Assembly (NCBI RefSeq): GCF_012844365.1
Contig: NZ_CP051626.1
Location: 3,534,001 to 3,598,000 of the forward strand
Direction: 5' to 3'
Length of the DNA: 64,000 nt
From: Brevibacterium sp. 'Marine'
Lineage (GTDB): Bacteria > Actinomycetota > Actinomycetes > Actinomycetales > Brevibacteriaceae
Made by a program: the position numbers and the translations under genes. A model generated the notes under the pieces. It saw only the letters and a program-made list of their open reading frames with translations. It did not search any database and was not told the origin of the DNA. Below, one piece after another: positions 33,622 through 41,727 of this stretch (positions are counted from its first letter, which is position 1; every line of letters starts with the position of its first letter).

Positions 33622-35129
33622 GGACGGGGACTTCCTTCCGCCTCGGCGAGGATCGGGTCTTCGACGACCTTCGTCTTGTGGCGCAGACCGAGCAGGCCGC
33701 CGACGATGAAGGTGACGATGACGCCGAGCAGCGGGTACCACTGCCAGGCGACCCACACCTCACCGGTGACGTACTTCTCCATGACGAAGAAGAACGCGTT
33801 GACGGCCACGGCCAGGGCGAACGCGATGTTCGCATCCAGCGCCCGGGCCCGCTTGTTGACGATGCCGAAGACGAACGCCCCGAGCAGACCGCCGTACGTG
33901 ATGCCCGCGATTCCGAGTGCGAGGATGACGATATTGCCGGAGTCGGACTCGAAGATCGTCGCCGGCAGGATGAACGCGATGCCCCAGCCGATCGTCGCCC
34001 AACGTCCGACCTTGAAGCCCTGTTCGTCGGTCATCGGCGTGCGCTTGAGTCTCGCGTAGACGTCGTTGACCGTCGACGACGACAGCGCCGACAGGGACGA
34101 GGACAGGGTCGACATCGCCGCGGCGAGGATACCGGCCAACAGCAGACCGGAGATACCGGCGGGCAGGCCCTCGATGATGAAGTGCGGGAAGATCTCGTCG
34201 TCACGGGTCAGGCCGAGATCGGCCGGCAGCGCGCGATCGTAGTAGGCCCACAGCGCCAGTCCGACGAGCAGGAAGATCGCGAACTGGACGACCACGACGA
34301 ATCCGGAAGTGATGAGCGCCTTCTGCGCCTCGACCTTCGATCGGCAGGACAGGAGTCGCTGGACGATGAGCTGATCGGAACCGTGTGAGGCCATCGCGAA
34401 CACCGCGCCACCGAGCAGGGAGGGGATGAACGAGTTCGCCGCGTTGATCGGATTGCCCTCGAAGACGAAGATGTTCGTCTTCCCGGCCTCGACCGCCTCG
34501 GCGAACCAGCCGCCTCCGACCGAGGCGGAGATGATGATGATCGCGAGGATCCCGCCGAGGACGTAGAGGATCATCTGTGCCACATCGACCCAGATGACGG
34601 CCTTGATGCCGCCGATGAACGTGTAGACGATCGTGACCAGGGAGAGGACGACGATGATGACGAAGTAGTTCGTGTGCACGCCGAGCCCGTCGAGGATGAC
34701 CTTGAGCGGGATGGCCGCGGCGAGCACGCGGATGCCGTCGGCGAGCAGTCGGGTGAAGAGGAAGGTCACGCCGGCCGTGGTCTGCGTCGACTGGCCGAAG
34801 CGTTTGCCCAGGTAGGCATAGGCGGTGATCATCTCACCGTCGTAGTAGCGCGGCAGCATGAAGTAGGCGACGATGACGCGGCCGAGGATGTAGCCCAGCC
34901 CCAGCTGCAGGTAGTTGAGGTCGCCGAGGTAGCTCATGACGGGGATGCCGATGACGGTCAGAGCGCTCGTCTCGGTGGCGACGACGGACAGGCAGACGGC
35001 CCACCACGGCAGGTCGCGCCCGCCGAGGAAGTAGCCCTTGAGGCTGCTCTGCTTGCCGCTCAGTGCCAGTCCCAGCCACGCCGTTGCGACGAGATAGGCG
35101 ATGATCACCAGGAGGTCGATGATCTGCAT
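33618..35129 (-). CDS. Sodium:solute symporter (SSS family), likely for muropeptide sugars
   Basis: The 503-residue transporter has about 13 membrane helices. SSS hallmarks include FLGGRDLPWWAVCLSVVATETSALT near the N-terminus, GYILGRVIVAYFMLP, and the SGLLLAGILAAAMSTLSSSLSALSS segment (about 325-349) that contributes to the Na+ site. The family imports sugars, sialic acids, amino acids and vitamins. Its place between anmK and murQ suggests MurNAc, anhydro-MurNAc or GlcNAc as cargo. AAGGAGAG precedes the ATG. Confidence 0.85.
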   Translation of the reverse strand: MQIIDLLVIIAYLVATAWLGLALSGKQSSLKGYFLGGRDLPWWAVCLSVVATETSALTVIGIPVMSYLGDLNYLQLGLGYILGRVIVAYFMLPRYYDGEMITAYAYLGKRFGQSTQTTAGVTFLFTRLLADGIRVLAAAIPLKVILDGLGVHTNYFVIIVVLSLVTIVYTFIGGIKAVIWVDVAQMILYVLGGILAIIIISASVGGGWFAEAVEAGKTNIFVFEGNPINAANSFIPSLLGGAVFAMASHGSDQLIVQRLLSCRSKVEAQKALITSGFVVVVQFAIFLLVGLALWAYYDRALPADLGLTRDDEIFPHFIIEGLPAGISGLLLAGILAAAMSTLSSSLSALSSSTVNDVYARLKRTPMTDEQGFKVGRWATIGWGIAFILPATIFESDSGNIVILALGIAGITYGGLLGAFVFGIVNKRARALDANIAFALAVAVNAFFFVMEKYVTGEVWVAWQWYPLLGVIVTFIVGGLLGLRHKTKVVEDPILAEAEGSPRP

Positions 35130-35226
35130 TGGTCTCTCCTTGTTGGGGGTGTGGAGTGTGTCGGGTTGATTTGGTCAGTCGTGGTCGGTGTGCCGGTGAG
35201 ATCGCGCGGGCGGTGCCTGCCGCGGT

Positions 35227-36450
35227 TCAGTCGGTCAGTCTCAGCCGAGCGGGTCGTCGGTGGAGGGGTTCGGGCAGCCGCAGCGGTCCGTCACCGGGGG
35301 TGAACCGACCCGCGATGCGCGGTCCGATCGCTCCGGTCAGGCTGGGCTGTGTGCCGTCGAGCCCGTGCCAGCTCAGCCATCCGAGGAGTGCCATGAGCAG
35401 GGCTTCCTTGCTGCCTTCGGGCAGCCCGAAAGCAGCGTCCGTGCTCGTGAGGGTGACACCGTCACCCAATTCCTCGCCGAGGCGGCGCATCAGCTCCGGA
35501 TTCCTCGTCCCACCTCCCGAGGCGATGACGGTGGTGACGTTGTGGTCTCGGACCGCCTCGGCGATGGTGCGCGCGGTCAGCGCGGTGACCGTGGCGATCT
35601 GATCATGCTCGCCGAGGTGGGGGTGGGCTTCGAGGAATGAGTCGAGGTAGGCGGCGTGGAAGAGTTCCTTGCCCGTCGATTTCGGGGCGGGGCGTGCGTA
35701 GAAGGGTTCGGTGAGGAGCGCGGCGAGCAGATCCTCGTCGACGGTGCCTGCAGCGGCGAGCGCACCGTCGCGGTCATAGCTCTGCCGGCCGTCGGTGATG
35801 CGGCGGGCGAGGATGTCGATGAGGGCGTTGGCCGGGCCTGTGTCGAAGGCAATGGGATCCTGGCCGGGAGTGATGACGGTGATGTTCGCGATTCCGCCGA
35901 GGTTGAGCACCGCGGTCGGAGCCTCGGCGTCGGAGAGCAGGAGGGAGTCGAGCAGCCCGACGAGCGGGGCGCCCTGTCCCCCAGCGGCGACGTCACGGGA
36001 ACGGACGTCGGAGAGCACGGGCACGCCGAGTCGTTCTGCGATGAAGGCCGGCTGCCCGAGCTGGAGGGTCGACGTGACGTGTCCGTCGGTGATGTCGTGG
36101 CGGACCGTCTGACCGTGGCTGACGATGAGGTCGGGAGTCAGGTCGTGGTCGGCGCAGAGTTCGGACAGGGCGTCGGCGGAGAACCGTCCGAGTCGAGCGT
36201 CGACGCTGCTGACCAGCGACAACGGCAGCTCTGCCGGTTCGAGAAGGCGAAGGATGTCGGCGGAGAGCCGGTCGTCGAATGGGGTTTCGCGTTCGGCGAG
36301 GATCCGCACGGTCAGGGTGGTGGGGTCGGCGCCGACGAGGTCGAAGATGGGGGTGGGTTCCGTGTCGTTGACGGGGTCGGGCCGGAATTCGGCGATGACG
36401 AGGTCGAGGCCGTCGGCGGAGGTTCCGGTCATGAGTCCGGCGATGATCAT
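35227..36450 (-). CDS. anmK: Anhydro-N-acetylmuramic acid kinase
   Basis: AnmK opens the 1,6-anhydro ring of anhMurNAc and phosphorylates it, giving MurNAc-6-phosphate, the MurQ substrate. The 407-residue length is slightly above average. Signatures are GLMTGTSADGLDLVIAEF at the N-terminus, VSHGQTVRHD, NLGGIANITVI, AFDTGPANALIDI and VIASGGGTRNPELMRRL. Its start overlaps the stop of the GntR gene by 4 nt. Having anmK implies that the cell makes or meets anhydro sugars, products of lytic transglycosylases such as Rpf/resuscitation-type or phage enzymes. Confidence 0.92.
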   Translation of the reverse strand: MIIAGLMTGTSADGLDLVIAEFRPDPVNDTEPTPIFDLVGADPTTLTVRILAERETPFDDRLSADILRLLEPAELPLSLVSSVDARLGRFSADALSELCADHDLTPDLIVSHGQTVRHDITDGHVTSTLQLGQPAFIAERLGVPVLSDVRSRDVAAGGQGAPLVGLLDSLLLSDAEAPTAVLNLGGIANITVITPGQDPIAFDTGPANALIDILARRITDGRQSYDRDGALAAAGTVDEDLLAALLTEPFYARPAPKSTGKELFHAAYLDSFLEAHPHLGEHDQIATVTALTARTIAEAVRDHNVTTVIASGGGTRNPELMRRLGEELGDGVTLTSTDAAFGLPEGSKEALLMALLGWLSWHGLDGTQPSLTGAIGPRIAGRFTPGDGPLRLPEPLHRRPARLRLTD

Positions 36451-37238
36451 GGCTGCGCTCCTCCTGTGTGGTCGGGAACGGCGGTGGGAGCGGTGCCGGT
36501 TGGGACGGTGTCGGTGGGAACGGCTTGGGCTGCGGCCGGGGCGGGGACGGTGAGTTCGGTGCGGACCTTGTAACGGTCGCCTCTGTAGACGGAGCGGACG
36601 AACTCGAAGGGGCGGTCATCGGCTCCGCGGGAGATGCGTTCGAACAGCAGCGCCGGTGACAGCTCTTCGACGCCGAGGTGCTTCGCCTCAGCGGCGTCGA
36701 GGAGGGTCGGTTCGATCGTCTGCACACTGTGGTTGAGACGGATGCCGAAGATCCGGCGCAGCAGTTCGTAGAAGGACTGGTCCTCGAGGTCGTCGGCGCT
36801 CAGCCCCGGCACGAGAACCGAGGGGACATGGAGTTCTTCGAGGGCGATCGGTTCGTCGTCGGCCAGGCGCAGGCGCAGGATCGCGATGACCTCGTCGCCT
36901 TCAGCGATGTGGAGTCGGCGAGCGACGTGCGCGCCCGCCTCGGCGGTGTCGAAGCTGAGGATATGGGACCCGGGACGCATTCCGCGGGCGAGCATGTCCT
37001 CGGTGAAGGAGCTCGCCGCAAGCGGTTGGTCGAGTTTCGGACCGAGTGCGAAGACTCCCGTGCCGTGACGCCTGCGGACCATGCCTTTGGCGACGAGTTC
37101 GTCGATGGCGCGGCGCAGGGTCATCCGCGAGATGCCGAGAGTCTCGGCGAGCTGTCGTTCCGGAGGAAACTGCTCACCGGCGGCCATGCTCTCGAGGCGG
37201 TCGAGGAGCTGGTCGCGGATGGCGTGGAATTTCGTCAC
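36447..37238 (-). CDS. GntR/HutC-family regulator of the muropeptide operon
   Basis: The 263-residue protein has an N-terminal wHTH (about 1-70: FPPERQLAETLGISRMTLRRAIDELVAKGMV) and a UTRA effector domain (about 90-240, with LRLADDEPIALEELHVP and FERISRGADDRPFEFVRSVYRGD). This is the HutC subfamily, to which NagR and DasR belong; these respond to amino-sugar phosphates. A GTG at 37238 is used. A Pro/Thr/Ala-rich tail of 25 residues follows the domain. It likely senses MurNAc-6-P or GlcNAc-6-P and binds the palindrome at 37274. Confidence 0.85.
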   Translation of the reverse strand: MTKFHAIRDQLLDRLESMAAGEQFPPERQLAETLGISRMTLRRAIDELVAKGMVRRRHGTGVFALGPKLDQPLAASSFTEDMLARGMRPGSHILSFDTAEAGAHVARRLHIAEGDEVIAILRLRLADDEPIALEELHVPSVLVPGLSADDLEDQSFYELLRRIFGIRLNHSVQTIEPTLLDAAEAKHLGVEELSPALLFERISRGADDRPFEFVRSVYRGDRYKVRTELTVPAPAAAQAVPTDTVPTGTAPTAVPDHTGGAQP

Positions 37239-37273
37239 ACCACCATTGAGGCACAGGACACACCACTAAATCA

Positions 37274-37286
37274 AGACCAGTGGTCT
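37274..37286. promoter_or_regulatory. Candidate GntR operator
   Basis: AGACCA-G-TGGTCT is a perfect 13-bp palindrome 36 nt upstream of the GntR start. The half-sites TGGTCT/AGACCA are those of DasR/NagR-type sites, in reversed order. This supports autoregulation. Confidence 0.6.
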
Positions 37287-37334
37287 ATTTTGTGCCGCCC
37301 GGCCCTGTCGGATCGGTGGAGGTCGGGCAGGCGG

Positions 37335-38720
37335 TCAAACGAAGAGCAGTGAAAGCAGGAAGGCGAAGATCAGTCCGAAGACGCTGACGAGGGTCTGGAC
37401 CATCATGTGGGTCTTCGTCGCCTGACCGATCGTCATGCCGAAGCTCTCCTTGACGAACCAGAATCCCGCATGGTTGACCCAGTTCAGACCGATCGATCCC
37501 GAGCCGATCGCAATGACGACCAGCGACACGTAGGCCCCGGAGTGATCACCGATGAGAGGGGCGACGATGCCGGTGGCCGAGGTGATTCCCACGGTCGCCG
37601 ATCCGGTGGCGAACGACAGCAGGATGCCGATGAACCAGCCGAGCAGGATGAGGTTCATCTCCAGATGAGAGGTCGCGCCGACGACGGCGTCGCCGATGCC
37701 CGAGTCCCCCAGCACCTCGTTGAAGGCACCGCCGCCGCCGATGATGAGGATGACTCCGGCGATCGACTTGAGGCTGTCGCCGAAGGAGCTGCGGATCCGC
37801 TCGCCGCCCATCCCCGAGGTCCACCCGAGCGCGATCGCGGCGAAGACGACTCCGGCCAGCATGGCGATGATCGGGTTGCCGACCACCTCGGCGATGGGTT
37901 CGAACGAGGACTCCGGCGCCACGAGCTGGACCACGGTGTGCACGAGCATGAGGACGACGGGGACGAGGACGGTGACGAAGGCGAGCCAGACGGGGATCGT
38001 TCGCAGTTCCTTCTGGTCCGCCTCGGCGCGGGCCCCGGTGTATTGGTCGATGAGATCGGCAGTCGGTTCGAGTTTGACCCGTGGGGCGATCCAGCGGGCG
38101 TAGACCGGGCCGGCGAGGATGACGGTGGGAATCGCACAGATGAGCCCGAGGCCGATGGTCATTCCGACATTCGCGTCGAGCCCGGACACGGCAATGAGCG
38201 GACCCGGGTGCGGCGGAACCATGCCGTGGAGGCAGGCGAGCGCGGCGATCGCGGGAACGAGGATCCGCAGGTACCACAGCTTCTTCTGCCCGGTCTTCTG
38301 CTCCAGCTGCGAGGCGACCGCGTAGATGACCGGAATGAGGACGACGAGACCGACCTCGAAGAACATCGGAATGCCGATGATGAAGGCGACACCCGTCATG
38401 ATCCACGGCGCGGCCTTCGGCGAGGAGTGCTCGATGACGAGGTTCGCGATCCGCTGGATGGCACCGCTGTCGGCCAGAAGCCGTCCGAGCATCGCTCCGA
38501 GGGCGACGACGACGCCGGTCTCGCCGAGGGTGTCGCCGGCTCCAGCGGCGATCGTCTCAGGGATCTTGCCGATCTCCTCACCGGCGGCCAGGGCCGTCAC
38601 GGCGGAGGTGATGAGGAGAGCGAGGAACGGATGCAGCTTCGTCTTCCAGTTGATGAGGAAGATGAGAAGCGCGATCGACGCGAAGAGAAGCGTCACGAGG
38701 TATGCGGTTGAGCCAATCAC
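37335..38720 (-). CDS. GntP-family gluconate-type permease
   Basis: The 461-residue transporter has about 12-14 membrane helices. It shows the GntP pattern: a first helix, then LHPFLALLITSAVTALAAG, GDTLGETGVVVALGAMLGRLLADSGA, PHPGPLIAVSGL, and GSATVGITSATGIVAPLI near the C-terminus. GTG at 38720 opens directly into the first helix. Family members carry gluconate and related sugar acids by H+ symport. No gluconate kinase is adjacent. It lies upstream of the GntR gene in the same direction, so it may import a sugar acid or lactate-type compound related to muropeptide use; that link is speculative. Confidence 0.82.
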   Translation of the reverse strand: MIGSTAYLVTLLFASIALLIFLINWKTKLHPFLALLITSAVTALAAGEEIGKIPETIAAGAGDTLGETGVVVALGAMLGRLLADSGAIQRIANLVIEHSSPKAAPWIMTGVAFIIGIPMFFEVGLVVLIPVIYAVASQLEQKTGQKKLWYLRILVPAIAALACLHGMVPPHPGPLIAVSGLDANVGMTIGLGLICAIPTVILAGPVYARWIAPRVKLEPTADLIDQYTGARAEADQKELRTIPVWLAFVTVLVPVVLMLVHTVVQLVAPESSFEPIAEVVGNPIIAMLAGVVFAAIALGWTSGMGGERIRSSFGDSLKSIAGVILIIGGGGAFNEVLGDSGIGDAVVGATSHLEMNLILLGWFIGILLSFATGSATVGITSATGIVAPLIGDHSGAYVSLVVIAIGSGSIGLNWVNHAGFWFVKESFGMTIGQATKTHMMVQTLVSVFGLIFAFLLSLLFV

Positions 38721-38800
38721 CGGGGCAACGTTACGCCCCTGCCTGCAGGATCCGGGAACGAGGGGTTCACGCGGGACGGAGAAGCCCCTAGCATGAAGCC

Positions 38801-39463
38801 ATGACTGCATATACCGGACAGAATCTGCTCGACGCACTCGACTCCCACGGGCTCGGCGACTGGCAGGGGCTGCCGGACTGCATCGGCGCCCGTTTCCTCA
38901 CCGGCGACTTCGCGACCGGACTCGACTTCGTCGCCCGCATCGGTGCAGCCGCCGAGGAGGCCGGCCACCATCCCGATGTGACCCTGACGTTCCCGCACGT
39001 CGACATCAGGTTGACCAGCCACGACACCGGTGCCGTGACCGAACGCGACCTCAACCTCGCCGGGCAGATCAGCGAGCTGGCCGCCTCAACGGGCGTGAAG
39101 GCGGACCCGACCATCCCGGCACTTCTCGAACTCGGCCTCGACACCGCGAATCAGGAGGCCATCGCCCCGTTCTGGGCGGCCCTGCTGACCGGGGATGCGA
39201 GCAACGTCTCCGGACCCGACGTCGTCGATCCTGCCGGCCAGATGCCGCTGCTGTGGTTCCAGGACTGCGAAGAACATGAGGTTCCGCACCAGCGTCTGCA
39301 CGTCGACGTCTCCGTGCCGGCCGCAGTCGCCGCGGATCGCATCAAGGCCGCGGTCGACGCCGGAGGCACGATCGTCGACGAGTCTCACGCACCGTCATTC
39401 ACCGTCCTTGCCGATGCCGACGGCAATCGCGCCTGCGTGTGCACGTTGGCCGCACGCCCGTAA
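38801..39463 (+). CDS. Pterin-4a-carbinolamine dehydratase fused to a VOC/glyoxalase-like domain
   Basis: The protein has 220 residues. Residues 1-95 form a pterin-4a-carbinolamine dehydratase (PhhB) domain with the signature EEAGHHPDVTLTFPHVDIRL and the following TSHDTGAVTERDLNLA. Residues 105-220 form a glyoxalase-like (Glyoxalase_6) half: FWAALLTGD, LLWFQDCEEHEVPHQRLHVDV and ADADGNRACVC. PCD regenerates the pterin cofactor of aromatic amino acid hydroxylases, but no such hydroxylase is nearby. The fused second domain suggests another role, perhaps coupled dehydration and binding of a small substrate. Confidence 0.8.
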   Translation: MTAYTGQNLLDALDSHGLGDWQGLPDCIGARFLTGDFATGLDFVARIGAAAEEAGHHPDVTLTFPHVDIRLTSHDTGAVTERDLNLAGQISELAASTGVKADPTIPALLELGLDTANQEAIAPFWAALLTGDASNVSGPDVVDPAGQMPLLWFQDCEEHEVPHQRLHVDVSVPAAVAADRIKAAVDAGGTIVDESHAPSFTVLADADGNRACVCTLAARP

Positions 39464-39503
39464 GCTGGGACCCGACCTCTTCCACTCACTCCAGGGAGTC
39501 CGT

Positions 39504-40544
39504 GTGTACCTAGCCGCCGAAAACCGCTACGACTCGATGACCTATCGCCCGGTCGGCCGATCCGGACTCGTCCTGCCCGCCTTGTCGCTGGGACTGTGGC
39601 ACAACTTCGGCGACGACGTCGCATTCCAGAACCAGCGCGACATCGTCCGGCGGGCATTCGATATGGGCATCACGCACTTCGACCTGGCGAACAACTACGG
39701 ACCTCCCCCGGGCTCGGCCGAGATCAACTTCGGTCGGCTGCTGCGCGAAGACCTCCACCCCTACCGCGATGAGCTCATCATCTCGACGAAGGCCGGCTGG
39801 AACATGCACCCCGGCCCCTATGGCGGCCCCGGCGGCAGCCGCAAATACCTTCTGGCCAGCCTCGATGCGTCCCTGCGTCGTCTCGGCCTCGATTATGTCG
39901 ACATCTTCTACTCCCACCGCCCCGATGCTTCGACCCCGCTTGAGGAGACCATCGGCGCACTCGACACCGCCGTGCGATCGGGTCGAGCCCTCTACGCCGG
40001 CATCTCTTCGTACTCGGCCGCCGATACGGCCCAGGCCTCGCAGATCGCCCGCGACCTGGGCACTCCCCTGCTCATCCACCAGCCGTCGTACTCGATGTTC
40101 AACCGGTGGATCGAAGACGATGGGCTCCTCGACACCACCGCTGACGAGGGGCTCGGCGTCATCTGCTTCTCCCCGCTCGCCCAGGGCCTCCTCACGGACA
40201 AGTACCTCGGCGGAGTGCCCGAAGATTCGCGGGCGGGCAAGGCGAAGCCATCGTTCAAGGACGGGTTCCTGAACGCCGACAACCTCGCCCGGATCCGGTC
40301 ACTGGGCGACATCGCTTCCGCCCGCGGCCAGTCGCTGGCACAGCTCGCCCTGGCCTGGGCGCTGCGGGATGAGCGAGTGTCCTCGCTGGTCATCGGGGCC
40401 AGCCGCGTCGATCAGCTCGAGCACAATGTCGCGGCTCTCGACGCGGCACCATTGAGCGATGAAGAGCTCACGGCAATCGACGAATTCGCCGTCGACTCCG
40501 GTGTCGACATCTGGGGAGACGCGCGCCGCAGCACCGCGGAGTGA
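39504..40544 (+). CDS. YghZ/MgrA-type aldo/keto reductase
   Basis: The 346-residue length equals that of E. coli YghZ, which reduces L-glyceraldehyde 3-phosphate and methylglyoxal. The start GTG at 39504 follows CAGGGAG. Catalytic positions are intact: FDLANNYGPPPGSAE with Asp and Tyr, STKAGWNMHPGPYGGPGG with Lys, and FYSHRPD with His. The NADPH-binding end SSLVIGASRVDQLEHN is typical. It probably detoxifies reactive aldehydes. It follows the PCD-VOC fusion by 40 nt and may be co-transcribed with it. Confidence 0.88.
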   Translation: MYLAAENRYDSMTYRPVGRSGLVLPALSLGLWHNFGDDVAFQNQRDIVRRAFDMGITHFDLANNYGPPPGSAEINFGRLLREDLHPYRDELIISTKAGWNMHPGPYGGPGGSRKYLLASLDASLRRLGLDYVDIFYSHRPDASTPLEETIGALDTAVRSGRALYAGISSYSAADTAQASQIARDLGTPLLIHQPSYSMFNRWIEDDGLLDTTADEGLGVICFSPLAQGLLTDKYLGGVPEDSRAGKAKPSFKDGFLNADNLARIRSLGDIASARGQSLAQLALAWALRDERVSSLVIGASRVDQLEHNVAALDAAPLSDEELTAIDEFAVDSGVDIWGDARRSTAE

Positions 40545-40581
40545 GGTCGGCGGGCCGCCGCAAGGCTCAAGTGTCGCACTC

Positions 40582-41727
40582 TCACATTGCGTGCGCCGCC
40601 TCGATCAGCCACCCGATCCGGTCGATCCAGGCAGGCCGGAAAGCGTAGACGCAGGCGAGCCGAATAAGGGTGGCTCGTTCGTACACGCTCACCCTGGCGG
40701 GGTCGATCCCTGATGCCGGCACGACCAGGGCGATCTCATCGATGACCACGGCCGCCTCGGCGGGGGTCCACAGTCCCTGCTCGGTGCGCCACCGGGCATG
40801 TGCGCGGAGGTTGCCAAGGTCGAGTGCCCGTTCGCCCCGGCTCGCCGTATCGACGTCGAGCAGTCCCGGTCCGGAGATCGGATCCCACATGATCTGTTTA
40901 TCGTGCAGATCCCGGTGGATGAGTCCGATCGATCCGTCCCTCGCCGAGGCGGTCCCGTCGTCGAGTGAGATCGTGACCTCTGTGATGAGTTCGTCCACGT
41001 CGGCGAGCAGAGTCTCCCCTCGCACACTCCGCGCGGTCTCGAGCAGGGGACGGGCGCGTTCACGCCATGTTCGGAGCACTTCGACCTCGTCCGCGGCCCC
41101 ATGAAACGGCATCGCGGTCGGCATTTCCGGCGCAGCCGCTGCCACGGTACTGGTCGGATGTGCCTCTGCCTGAGCCCAGGCGTCGAGGGACTCGGCCCAG
41201 GCGCGTGACCACTCCGCTCCGAGCCTCGCAGGGTCGTGGAGTTCGACTCCGGGCACCACGCTGAGCACGACGGTCGAGGAGTCCGAACTGAGCACCTGCG
41301 GGAGGGCGAAACCGGGAAGGAACCCGATCGCTCGACGCTGTCCCGCGATGACGTCGGAGGCCTTTCCGTCGCGCACGCATTTGGCGAAACTGCCGTCGGG
41401 CAGGCGGACGACGGCGCGTTTGCCCGGCCGGTGGGAGACCAGCCGGCCTCCGTCTGCGAGCAGCCTGGCGAGTCCCGGCAGCTTCGGGTCACGGCCCGCG
41501 TCGAGGACCCGCACCCCGTGTTCGTCGAGATAGCCGACCCGAATCCCCTGGCCAGGGAGCGATGCCTCCCACGCGATTCGACTGTCTCCTGCGGGCCAGG
41601 CTCGGCGCACGTTCCAGTCCTGTCCGCCGATCGTGACTGCGTCGGGGATGTGCAGGGCCGCGCCCCACTTCGGCGCAGACTGTTCCGTCACGATCTGTTT
41701 CGTCGCGCCCTGCTTCGGCACGGTCAT
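40582..41727 (-). CDS. Aminoglycoside-phosphotransferase-fold kinase (first of a pair)
   Basis: This 381-residue APH/choline-kinase-like protein has the catalytic loop LIHRDLHDKQIMW (Asp in HRD) and the metal motif LLDVDTASRGERALDLGNL. The N-terminal lobe is long and unusual, with no clear P-loop; VRRAWPAGDSRIAWEASLP may replace it. It is the last of six overlapping genes with glycosyltransferases and an ABC exporter. It probably phosphorylates a sugar, lipid head group or small metabolite used by that system. Resistance to a drug is possible but less likely, given two such kinases in a glycan operon. Confidence 0.75.
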   Translation of the reverse strand: MTVPKQGATKQIVTEQSAPKWGAALHIPDAVTIGGQDWNVRRAWPAGDSRIAWEASLPGQGIRVGYLDEHGVRVLDAGRDPKLPGLARLLADGGRLVSHRPGKRAVVRLPDGSFAKCVRDGKASDVIAGQRRAIGFLPGFALPQVLSSDSSTVVLSVVPGVELHDPARLGAEWSRAWAESLDAWAQAEAHPTSTVAAAAPEMPTAMPFHGAADEVEVLRTWRERARPLLETARSVRGETLLADVDELITEVTISLDDGTASARDGSIGLIHRDLHDKQIMWDPISGPGLLDVDTASRGERALDLGNLRAHARWRTEQGLWTPAEAAVVIDEIALVVPASGIDPARVSVYERATLIRLACVYAFRPAWIDRIGWLIEAAHAM

